Below, in pieces: positions 7,989 through 14,534 of a stretch of 14,534 nt of DNA. Below the pieces are notes generated by a model. That model saw only the letters and a program-made list of their open reading frames with translations. It made no database searches and had not been told where the DNA came from. Positions within the stretch are counted from its first letter, which is position 1; each line of letters begins with the position of its first letter. This DNA comes from Bacteroidota bacterium. Its GTDB lineage: Bacteria; Bacteroidota; Bacteroidia; Bacteroidales; FEN-979. The position numbers and the translations under genes were made by a program. The stretch covers positions 1 to 14,534 of the forward strand of contig JAPLDN010000207.1 of NCBI GenBank assembly GCA_026391755.1, written 5' to 3'.

Positions 7989-9170
7989 ATGAGTGAAAAT
8001 CAGTTTAAGAATGTGAAGATCATGGTAGTCGACGATGAAGTCGATCTCGAGCCGCTTGTAAAACAGAAATTCAGAAAGCAGATCAGGGACGACATTTACG
8101 ATTTTGTTTTTGCCCATAACGGGCTGGAAGCTCTCAGCAAACTAATAGAGTTTCCCGAGATCGGTATTATACTGTCCGATATCAATATGCCCGAAATGGA
8201 CGGGCTTACGCTTCTTATGAAGCTCAAGGAACTTAAAAACCCCGGACTTAAAACTGTGGTTGTTTCTGCATACGGTGATATGGAAAATATCAGGACGGCC
8301 ATGAACCGCGGAGCTTTTGATTTCCTTACGAAGCCCATTAATTTTGAGGATCTTGAGATCACCATCAACAAGACTATGGACGAGATCCTGCAGATCAGGA
8401 GGGGGCTGGAGGAACATGACCAGCTTATTTCCATACAACAGGACCTTCAGACCGCCCGCGAGATCCAGCAAGCCATACTTCCCAAGTTTTTCCCGCCATT
8501 CCCCAACCGTAAGGATTTCGACATTTTTGCGGCAATGAATGCAGCTAAGGAAGTGGGGGGTGATTTCTATGATTTCTTCATGATCGACAACGACAGGATA
8601 GGTTTTGTGATTGGTGATGTGTCGGGCAAGGGAGTTCCCGCGGCTATTTTTATGGCAGTCAGCCGTACAATTATCAGGGCCACCGGCCTTAAAGGTATCC
8701 CGGCCGACGAATGCATGAATTATGTGAACAACCTCTTATGCAGCGAAAGCGTTTCATCCATGTTCGTTACAGTCTTCTATGGCATTCTGAATACATCCAG
8801 CGGGGAACTGGAATATGTCAATGCAGGGCATAACCCGCCATACATCGTCAATCCCTCGGGCATCAAAGAGGTTGAGCTGACAAGGGGAACCGTACTTGGG
8901 GGAATTGAACATTTTAATTACAAATCGCTTAGAACAACTCTTGCCCCGGGGGATATCCTGTACTTATATACCGACGGGGTTACGGAAGCTTTCAACCGGC
9001 AGGGGGAGCTCTACGGTGATCAGAGGCTGGAAGATGTTCTGAATACAAATCTTAACTCCGGTCATACGGAGCTGGTAAAAACTATATTATCGGCTGTGGC
9101 TGAATTTACTGCTGGATTCCCGCCAAGTGATGATATAACCATGATGGCGATCAGATTTTTCGGGAGATGA
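7989..9170 (+). CDS. Response regulator with PP2C (SpoIIE/RsbU-type) serine phosphatase output
   Basis: This 393-residue cytoplasmic protein has an N-terminal REC domain (about 8-130) with acidic pocket D15-D16, phospho-acceptor D64 in LSDINMP, switch residue S93 and conserved K115 in TKP. A short coiled-coil linker with REIQQAILP, the usual lead-in to these phosphatases, joins it to a SpoIIE-type PP2C domain. There the metal-binding motifs are EVGGDFYD (188-195), GDVSGKG (209-215) and DDITMM (D381, D382). It has no DNA-binding domain, so the kinase signal should leave as protein dephosphorylation, most simply of the STAS protein encoded next. The ATGA overlap with that gene (9167-9170) supports equal production of the pair. 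By family precedent, phosphorylation of D64 activates the phosphatase. Confidence 0.93.
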   Translation: MSENQFKNVKIMVVDDEVDLEPLVKQKFRKQIRDDIYDFVFAHNGLEALSKLIEFPEIGIILSDINMPEMDGLTLLMKLKELKNPGLKTVVVSAYGDMENIRTAMNRGAFDFLTKPINFEDLEITINKTMDEILQIRRGLEEHDQLISIQQDLQTAREIQQAILPKFFPPFPNRKDFDIFAAMNAAKEVGGDFYDFFMIDNDRIGFVIGDVSGKGVPAAIFMAVSRTIIRATGLKGIPADECMNYVNNLLCSESVSSMFVTVFYGILNTSSGELEYVNAGHNPPYIVNPSGIKEVELTRGTVLGGIEHFNYKSLRTTLAPGDILYLYTDGVTEAFNRQGELYGDQRLEDVLNTNLNSGHTELVKTILSAVAEFTAGFPPSDDITMMAIRFFGR

Positions 9171-10336
9171 TCCTGACCAGGGAAAAGGCATATGGCGCAT
9201 ATCTCGTTTTTGAAATAGAAGGGCGGATCGACGGTCTCACTTCATCCACACTTGATAAACTGTTTGAACAGGCCGCCGATGACGGGAACCATAAGCTCAT
9301 TGCCGACTTTTCTTCCGTTTCCTATATAAGCAGTGCAGGCCTCAGGGTTTTCATTCATGCACAGAAAAAACTACGGCCTGTTGGAGGTGAAGTCATACTG
9401 TTATCCATGCAGGAAGCAGCCCTGGATGTATTCAGGGTAAGCGGGCTTCAGAACCTCTTCAGGATCATTAATTCGCTTGATGAGCTCGGCGATATGGCAG
9501 CAGTCCCTGGCCAGGATAGTGAAACAGGGAGCCTGGTCTTTTCTGAAGACAGGACCTTCCAATGGGAATCCAGGAATCAACCTCCGGGGCAGTATTCCGG
9601 TATCGGGAAGGCCTCCAAACTCCGATCCAGCGACTATACCGAAAAAGATATTATTTCCATTCCCCAGTCGGAACTTCAGTTTGCGCTGGGTCTTGCTGCA
9701 GCAGGTGAGACCCTGCAGGATTACCGGAACCTGTTTGGTGAGTCCCTGATTGTTAATCATCATTATTTCGGCTTTCCTGCCGTTGAACAGGCTGCCGTGG
9801 ATTATGCCTGGTATTCAAAAACTCATCCGGGCCTGGTCCATTTTCTCCATGGGTTCAGATTTTCAGGAGATTTTAATGTTTGCCTGCGTTTCGGTTCCTC
9901 CTCCCCGGTCACTCTGCTCGATATTGCCAGAAAGTCGGCGGAGATCTGCGGCAATGAGTTCTTCGGGCTTGTCATGCTGGGTAAAAGCGCCGGGATTTAC
10001 GGTTTGAATCTCAGGAAAATCCCCTGGCAGGAAAATGCACCTGGAGCAGGGGATATCATGCAGGATTCAAACTTTGCAAACTGGTTTGATTTCCCTGTTG
10101 AGGATACCGGCCTTAACCAGACCATCCTGGCGGCCGGAATTTATTCAAGGAGCGGAGATGAAGAAGAACTGCATATGCATGCCGTTGTTTTTTCGAAAGG
10201 ATTAATTGGTAAAACAGGGATGGACCTGAATCTGGAACTGCAACGGATTGTGCAGGGGGCAGAACCTTTGAAGGTGGTTCACCTTCTTGAAGAAAGCAGG
10301 TTTTTATTTGGTCTTGCGGGTATTATAATATTATAG
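9167..10336 (+). CDS. STAS-domain anti-sigma-antagonist-like protein with unrecognised C-terminal domain
   Basis: Residues 1-110 form a STAS domain of the RsbV/SpoIIAA type, with the SYISSAGLRVF loop; S56 (or S55) aligns with the regulatory serine phosphorylated in partner-switching systems. Classical RsbV proteins are about 110 residues, but this one has 389. After a polar linker (about 112-155) comes a roughly 230-residue globular region containing FALGLAAAGE, HHYFGFP, VDYAWY and GDFNVCLRFGSS, which I cannot assign to a family. It has no transmembrane segment or signal peptide. It overlaps the PP2C gene by four bases and precedes the permease gene by one base, so it is coupled to both. It is the probable substrate of the upstream phosphatase; its binding partner is not in the window. 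The STAS call is firm, the C-terminal role unknown. Confidence 0.85.
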   Translation: MILTREKAYGAYLVFEIEGRIDGLTSSTLDKLFEQAADDGNHKLIADFSSVSYISSAGLRVFIHAQKKLRPVGGEVILLSMQEAALDVFRVSGLQNLFRIINSLDELGDMAAVPGQDSETGSLVFSEDRTFQWESRNQPPGQYSGIGKASKLRSSDYTEKDIISIPQSELQFALGLAAAGETLQDYRNLFGESLIVNHHYFGFPAVEQAAVDYAWYSKTHPGLVHFLHGFRFSGDFNVCLRFGSSSPVTLLDIARKSAEICGNEFFGLVMLGKSAGIYGLNLRKIPWQENAPGAGDIMQDSNFANWFDFPVEDTGLNQTILAAGIYSRSGDEEELHMHAVVFSKGLIGKTGMDLNLELQRIVQGAEPLKVVHLLEESRFLFGLAGIIIL

Positions 10337-10337
10337 T

Positions 10338-11801
10338 ATGGAACTCTGGGCCGGAGCGATAAATCTTGGTTTCCTTTATGCCTTTATGGCATTGGGGACG
10401 TTTATCACTTACCGGTATTTCAAAATTGCCGATATCACGATCGACGGTAGTTTTACATTGGGTGCGGCCACAGGAGCAATCCTTATCATCGACGGCTGGA
10501 ACCCTTTTCTTGTTCTTCCCGTTTCTTTTATAGCCGGTGCCTGTGCCGGATTCGTTACAGGGCTTATCCACACAAAGTTCAAGATCGACGGACTGCTGGC
10601 CGGCATCCTGGTGATGACAGGCCTGTATTCGGTGAACCTTCATGTCATGGGCAAATCGAACATCCCCCTGATGAACAATCCAACAGTGGTGACCGCCATT
10701 TCATCAGTCAACCCGGGTCTTCCCCCTGAACTTTGGATCGGTATTATCCTGGCTTTGGTGATGATCGTGGTTTGGGTGCTCCTTACTGCTTTCCTGAAGT
10801 CCGACCTCGGATTGACCATGCTAGCCACGGGAAACAATCCTGTAATGATCTCGGCCCAGGGGGTAAGCACAAACAGGATGAAGATACTCGGCATCAGCCT
10901 GGCTAATGGCCTGGTGGGTTTATCGGGAATACTGGTGGCCCAGTACCAGGGATTTGCCGATATAGGGATGGGAATAGGCTCCATTATATACAGCCTTGCT
11001 GCCGTCATCATTGGCCAGGCGCTTTTCCGTACCCGCAAAGTATTGACCGCCGTGCTGGGTGTGATCCTGGGAGCGGTGATATTCAGGCTTGCCGTTGCCA
11101 TGGCCCTGAAAATTGGTTTTGATCCGAACGACCTTAAAATTCTTACAGCACTTTTCGTCCTGCTTACACTCATCATCTCGTATTCCTTGAAAAATGATCA
11201 GAGAGGAAATGGGAAATTTCGGAAATGGATCAGCAAAAACCGGAAACTGTTTCTTGCCCTGTTTATCCTGTTCCTGTCAGGATGGTTTGCATGGAAAAGC
11301 GTCCATATGCAAGCATCGAAAGATGAAAAAATAAAGAACACCAGGATCGGAATTGTAATTGCCAACCATAGCGACCTGCTGATGAGGACCAGTGATGGGT
11401 TCAGGGACGAAATGAAAAGGCTGGGATACAGCGAAGGTGTTAATTGCAGCATTCATGAGGTCAACGCCGAAGGCGACATCCCTGCAAATAAAACCATTGT
11501 CGACCACCTGATAGCCGATAAAACCGATCTTTTCATCTCGATCTCATCCGCTTCAACACAGGCGGTCATCCATAAAGTAAAGATAAAACCTGTTGTGTTT
11601 GCAACTGTAGCTAACCCTTTCATGCTGGGAGCCGGCACTTCCCCCATCAGCCATCCGCCAAATGTTACAGGTATATACGGCCATGCTCCTGTTGAGGAAC
11701 TTCTGCGGATCCTGACAATGCTTTTTCCAGGTCCCCGCATCATAGGAACGATGTATAATCCCGGCTTCCCCAATACAAAATCCAACCTCGGGTCAGCGTA
11801 A
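10338..11801 (+). CDS. TrpY-like ABC permease fused to ABC_sub_bind domain, 5' part of a frame-disrupted gene
   Basis: Residues 1-285 are a BPD_transp_2-type ABC permease resembling TrpY, with about eight or nine hydrophobic helices and the conserved DITIDGSF, LLAGILVM, VMGKSNIPL and AQYQGFADIGMGIG segments. An extra transmembrane helix (about 304-320) leads to an ABC_sub_bind (TrpX-like) periplasmic domain from about 335, including SISSASTQAV, VANPF and MYNPGFPN. The frame ends at a TAA (11799-11801) in the middle of this domain, directly after NTKSNL. The rest of the domain continues in another frame downstream, so this is probably the first half of one gene of about 950 codons. As it stands, the product would contain the whole permease and a truncated binding domain. 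It starts one base after the STAS gene stop. The family imports amino acid-like solutes, in TrpXYZ tryptophan; the substrate here is not established. Confidence 0.85.
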   Translation: MELWAGAINLGFLYAFMALGTFITYRYFKIADITIDGSFTLGAATGAILIIDGWNPFLVLPVSFIAGACAGFVTGLIHTKFKIDGLLAGILVMTGLYSVNLHVMGKSNIPLMNNPTVVTAISSVNPGLPPELWIGIILALVMIVVWVLLTAFLKSDLGLTMLATGNNPVMISAQGVSTNRMKILGISLANGLVGLSGILVAQYQGFADIGMGIGSIIYSLAAVIIGQALFRTRKVLTAVLGVILGAVIFRLAVAMALKIGFDPNDLKILTALFVLLTLIISYSLKNDQRGNGKFRKWISKNRKLFLALFILFLSGWFAWKSVHMQASKDEKIKNTRIGIVIANHSDLLMRTSDGFRDEMKRLGYSEGVNCSIHEVNAEGDIPANKTIVDHLIADKTDLFISISSASTQAVIHKVKIKPVVFATVANPFMLGAGTSPISHPPNVTGIYGHAPVEELLRILTMLFPGPRIIGTMYNPGFPNTKSNLGSA

Positions 11802-11812
11802 GCAGTACCGGC
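11784..11812 (+). other. Frame disruption inside the first binding domain (apparent out-of-frame deletion)
   Basis: The upstream frame reads NTKSNL and stops at 11799. The frame used downstream reads VSVSSTGEVMQAAQSL from 11792, without an initiation codon until 11819. In ABC_sub_bind proteins the NPG..NS..NL segment and the VSST.EV segment are separated by about 20 residues (a helix and a strand), and neither frame encodes them here. A deletion of 3n+1 bases, about 55-64, between roughly 11789 and 11792 explains both the shift and the missing helix better than a single-base indel. Whether it is genuine or an assembly artefact cannot be told from one sequence. Confidence 0.7.
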
Positions 11813-11818
11813 GAGGTC

Positions 11819-13135
11819 ATGCAGGCGGCCCAGTCCCTTGCTTCCAAAAACATTTGTGCTTTTTTCCTGATCAACGACCTTACAGTCTTCGATGCCCTGG
11901 AATCGGTGGTTAGAATATCGAAGGACTATAAGAAACCAATTTTTGCCAATGATGCCGACTGTTTGCCCAACGGTGCATTTCTCGTTTTCGGATACGAGTA
12001 TTATATCAGCGGGGTGCAGGCAGCCCGTCTGGCCGACAGGATCATCCGCGGCGAATTGCCTGCAAAGATTCCGTATGAGCATTATGCACATGCATTGCTG
12101 GGGATCAATAAAGACCTTGCAATTGAATATGGGATCAATGTTCCCGACAGCCTTTTTTCGAGGGCCGAATCCAAAGTGTACAAAGGGAAGTATACCAGGA
12201 AGGAATTCAGGCTGCCATTGAGCATGGGAAAGGACAAACCAATGAAGCTTGCTATGTTCCAGTATGCAAATAACCTTGTACTTGACCGCTGTGTGCAGGG
12301 TTTCAGGGATGTGATGATACGTGAGAAGTACCTTCATGGGCGTAAAATGGACCTCGTCAATTTCAATTCCCAGGGTGATTATGCCAATGCCCAGGCAGTG
12401 GCCAGGGATATCGTCTCGAAAGATTTCGACTACATCGCAACCTTTTCATCGATTGTGCTGCAAACTATGGCAGGGGTGAATACCCGCATCCCTCATGTGT
12501 TTTCGGCTGTTACCGACCCGGTCAAAGCAGGAGTAGCTTCCTCCCTCACCGACCACAGGCCAAACCTCACCGGGATTGCGACTCCACAGCCCGTTGCTTC
12601 CACAATCAGGCTGATGCGTGCTTTATTGCCTCTGGCTAAAAAGATAGGGATAATATGGAATACCTCTGAAGTCAATTCTGAGATATGTACACGCCTTGCC
12701 CGGGAAGCTTGCAGGATATACGGCTTCAGGCTTCTTGAGAGAACCATCACAGGAACAAACGAAATTGACGAGGCAATAAAATCCCTGTTGGATGAGGGTA
12801 TGGATATTTTCTATGTTTCGGGAGATGTTACCACCTCGCAGGTGATCCCCGTTTTGGCAAAACTTATGAGGGAGAGGAAAATTCCTTTTTTTACAAATAC
12901 TTCCGATGACATTAAATCGGGGACCATGCTTAGCTATGGGGCCGACTATTACGAAGTCGGGAAAAAAGCAGCAGGTATCATGTTGGGAATTATGGATGGA
13001 GCCGCCCCGGCCGACATCCCCATTGAATTGTACGTTCCCGAAGCTCTTGCCATAAACCTTGCCATTGCGAGGGAAGAGAAAATAAGCATACCTGACTCCA
13101 TTATGAAGAAAGCCACAATCAAACTCAGTAATTAA
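11819..13135 (+). CDS. Tandem ABC_sub_bind (TrpX-like) domains, 3' part of the disrupted permease-binding-protein gene
   Basis: The first ATG of this frame is at 11819, but homologous coding begins upstream at 11792 (VSVSSTGEV), so this is a continuation rather than an independent gene. Residues 1-130 complete the first binding domain (MQAAQSL, PIFANDADCLPNGAFLVFGY, AARLADRIIRGELPAKIP). From about 142 a second, complete ABC_sub_bind domain follows (KLAMFQYANN, VTDPVKAGV, NLTGIATP, GIIWNTSEVNS, FTNTSDDIKSGTMLSYG, KAAGIMLGIMDGAAPADIP). There is no signal peptide, so a separately translated product would stay in the cytoplasm and be useless for solute capture. The stop overlaps the ATPase start (TAATG). 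If the frame were restored, the protein would be permease, membrane helix, then two periplasmic binding domains. Confidence 0.82.
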   Translation: MQAAQSLASKNICAFFLINDLTVFDALESVVRISKDYKKPIFANDADCLPNGAFLVFGYEYYISGVQAARLADRIIRGELPAKIPYEHYAHALLGINKDLAIEYGINVPDSLFSRAESKVYKGKYTRKEFRLPLSMGKDKPMKLAMFQYANNLVLDRCVQGFRDVMIREKYLHGRKMDLVNFNSQGDYANAQAVARDIVSKDFDYIATFSSIVLQTMAGVNTRIPHVFSAVTDPVKAGVASSLTDHRPNLTGIATPQPVASTIRLMRALLPLAKKIGIIWNTSEVNSEICTRLAREACRIYGFRLLERTITGTNEIDEAIKSLLDEGMDIFYVSGDVTTSQVIPVLAKLMRERKIPFFTNTSDDIKSGTMLSYGADYYEVGKKAAGIMLGIMDGAAPADIPIELYVPEALAINLAIAREEKISIPDSIMKKATIKLSN

Positions 13136-13947
13136 TGATTTCGCTGAAAGATATATCGGTCAAATTTAACAGGGGCAGTGTTGATGAGGTGGACGCTCTC
13201 AGGAGTATCAATCTTGAGATAGGGGAGCGTGAGTTCGTCACAGTGATAGGAACCAACGGCTCAGGGAAGTCAACCCTGCTTAATGTTATTGCAGGAAATA
13301 TATTGGCGGATGAGGGGCAGGTTAAACTTTGCGGAAGGGATGTGACAAGACTTCCTGCATACCGACGCGCGGATTCAATCTCAAGGGTGTTTCAAAATCC
13401 ATACATGAGCACGGCACCCGACATGTCTATTGCCGAGAACTTACTGATGGCGTGGTTCCGCGGTAAAAAGCGTTATCCCGGGTTCAGCCTGAACAAGAAG
13501 CTGATGGCTGAATTTTCAGAACGGCTGAAAGAACTTGAAATGGGGCTGGAAGACCGCTTGAATAATGCAGCAGGTACATTATCGGGTGGTCAGCGCCAGG
13601 CGATCACACTGCTGATGGCAGTTCTCAGGAGACCCGACGTATTGCTGCTGGATGAACATACTGCGGCCCTGGATCCGAAAACCGGGGCCCAGGTTACCAG
13701 GCTTACCAATAAATTTATTGAAGACGGAAAACTCACGGCCCTCATGGTAACCCATTCGATGAAACAGGCACTTGAGATGGGAAACAGGATCATCATGATG
13801 CACGGAGGCAGGATCATTTCTGATATTCCTGCAAAAGAAAAAGAATTGCTCACCGTGGAAGACCTGCTGCTGAAGTTTGAGAATATCAGGAAGAAGGAAA
13901 AGCTTACCCCTGAAATGCTGGCGAATTTCAGAAGGCAGTATGCATGA
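13135..13947 (+). CDS. ABC transporter ATP-binding protein, TrpZ-like
   Basis: This 270-residue cytoplasmic ATPase subunit has Walker A GTNGSGKST (39-47), Q-loop Q87 in VFQNP, signature LSGGQ (149-153), Walker B LLLDE (D173, E174) and switch H207 in VTHS. The D-loop region reads DEHTAALDP, with His where most ABC ATPases have Pro; this variant is familiar from ATPases paired with TrpX/TrpY-like components, and it supports pairing with the permease upstream. Length matches the family (about 250-270). It starts on the last base of the upstream stop (TAATG), so it is translationally coupled. It is the last gene of the operon, and no clear hairpin-plus-T terminator follows; a heptamer array occupies the convergent intergenic region. 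Confidence 0.93.
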   Translation: MISLKDISVKFNRGSVDEVDALRSINLEIGEREFVTVIGTNGSGKSTLLNVIAGNILADEGQVKLCGRDVTRLPAYRRADSISRVFQNPYMSTAPDMSIAENLLMAWFRGKKRYPGFSLNKKLMAEFSERLKELEMGLEDRLNNAAGTLSGGQRQAITLLMAVLRRPDVLLLDEHTAALDPKTGAQVTRLTNKFIEDGKLTALMVTHSMKQALEMGNRIIMMHGGRIISDIPAKEKELLTVEDLLLKFENIRKKEKLTPEMLANFRRQYA

Positions 13948-13963
13948 GGGATGCGGGATATCT

Positions 13964-14033
13964 GATGTCAGATGTCAGATGACAGATGTCTGATGTCAGA
14001 TGTCTGATGTCAGATGTCAGATGACAGATGTCA
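13964..14033. repeat. Ten-unit heptamer tandem array (GATGTCA and variants)
   Basis: Ten contiguous 7-bp units fill 70 bp without a phase break. Six are GATGTCA, two GATGACA (units 3 and 9) and two GATGTCT (units 4 and 6). The array lies between the convergent ATPase and acetyltransferase genes, and its last three bases (TCA, 14031-14033) are the acetyltransferase stop codon read on the minus strand. The variants create short inverted matches (TGACA with TGTCA) that could pair weakly in RNA. It resembles a slippage-generated microsatellite; a role in transcription termination is possible but unsupported. Confidence 0.9.
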
Positions 14034-14519
14034 GAACCGGTAAATGAACACTGCTTTTGAATCCCCGTCCTTGTAGTAGTCACGGATCTCAGCTTCCAGC
14101 TTATACCCGAAATTCAGGTAAAATTTTCGTGTCGGGGTGTATTTCTCAAGGCCCGAGGTTTCGGCGATCACATACTTCCCTCCAAGTTCTTTGATGAGCC
14201 TGTGGGTTTCTTCCAGGATGATCTTTCCAATTCCTTGTCCGCGGTAGTCGTTATGCGTAATAATCCAGAAGAGATCATAACCCGCTTCGGTGCCCATGAT
14301 ATGGCCGTAGCAGGTGTAGGAAACCGGTTTCCCGTCAACTTCGGCGAACAGGAATTTGTACGGACTGTGTTCTCCGTCAATCAGTGCATCTTCGACCAGT
14401 TCGACGGCGACCGGAATTTCAAAGTCATAGAAAAAGCCAGTCGATTCAGCCATTTCTTTCACTGCACTGACGTCACCCGGAAGAACGTGGTGGCGGTAAG
14501 TAAGTTTCAAAGGGTTCAT
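14031..14519 (-). CDS. GNAT-family N-acetyltransferase
   Basis: This 162-residue single-domain protein of the GNAT fold has the acetyl-CoA pyrophosphate-binding motif A at 90-100 (NDYRGQGIGKI; R93, G94, G96, G98). It is followed by the usual helix (ILEETHRLIKEL), the beta5 AETSG segment and the C-terminal FYLNFGYK motif seen where the fold closes. The length is normal for the family. The acceptor substrate (small molecule, amino acid or protein) cannot be inferred. The start is the ATG at 14517-14519, and only 15 AT-rich bases are visible upstream, so its promoter lies mostly outside the window. It is convergent with the transporter operon and has no evident functional tie to it. Confidence 0.88.
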   Translation of the reverse strand: MNPLKLTYRHHVLPGDVSAVKEMAESTGFFYDFEIPVAVELVEDALIDGEHSPYKFLFAEVDGKPVSYTCYGHIMGTEAGYDLFWIITHNDYRGQGIGKIILEETHRLIKELGGKYVIAETSGLEKYTPTRKFYLNFGYKLEAEIRDYYKDGDSKAVFIYRF

Positions 14520-14534
14520 AAGAAATTATATATA

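Noticed and set aside
11784..11830. Programmed ribosomal frameshift joining the two halves
   Set aside because: There is no slippery heptamer followed by an obvious structure, and a frameshift alone would not supply the roughly 20 missing residues of the domain.
11453..12337. Minus-strand open frame of 294 codons across the split binding-protein gene
   Set aside because: The plus strand encodes clear ABC_sub_bind sequence on both sides of the frame break; the antisense product is low-complexity and unrecognisable, so it is a shadow.
13964..14033. Possible CRISPR array
   Set aside because: Units are contiguous 7-mers without spacers, and there are no cas genes nearby; it is a simple tandem repeat.

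Overview
The window looks like a Bacteroidota (Bacteroidales-like) chromosome segment, probably environmental. The signs are a moderate base composition, starts without strong Shine-Dalgarno sequences, upstream boxes resembling the Bacteroidetes -33 TTTG / -7 TAnnTTTG promoter, lipoproteins with short SSC/TSC lipoboxes, and an ABCG-like exporter layout typical of the phylum. This placement is inferred from style; no rRNA or other marker gene is present.

Layout. Positions 1-3649 (minus strand) hold a lipoprotein gene followed, with an ATGA stop/start overlap, by a long ABC-2/ABCG-type ATPase-permease that runs off the left edge after 934 visible codons. Positions 3725-4678 (minus) encode a zinc-dependent medium-chain dehydrogenase. 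A 72-bp divergent intergenic region follows, containing a perfect 12-bp palindrome and candidate promoters in both directions.

Positions 4751-13947 (plus) form one tightly packed unit. In order it encodes: an NMT1/THI5-like substrate-binding lipoprotein; a membrane histidine kinase with a Cache-like extracytoplasmic sensor; a response regulator whose output is a SpoIIE/RsbU-type PP2C phosphatase; a STAS protein with an unrecognised C-terminal half; a TrpY-like ABC permease fused to two tandem ABC_sub_bind domains; and a TrpZ-like ATPase. The permease/binding-protein gene is split by a frame change at about 11789-11792, where roughly 20 residues of the first binding domain seem to be missing. 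This is either a real deletion or an assembly error.

The right edge (13948-14519) holds a 70-bp array of ten heptamers (GATGTCA and two variants) between convergent genes, then a GNAT acetyltransferase on the minus strand whose stop codon lies in the last repeat unit.

The genes suggest a nutrient- or ligand-sensing importer wired to a partner-switching pathway. A ligand would be captured by a binding protein and/or the Cache domain, the kinase would phosphorylate the REC domain, the PP2C output would dephosphorylate the STAS protein, and the STAS protein would act on an unidentified target. No RsbW-like anti-sigma kinase or sigma factor is encoded here. The substrate is not determined by the sequence; the TrpXYZ resemblance only hints at an aromatic amino acid or similar small molecule.
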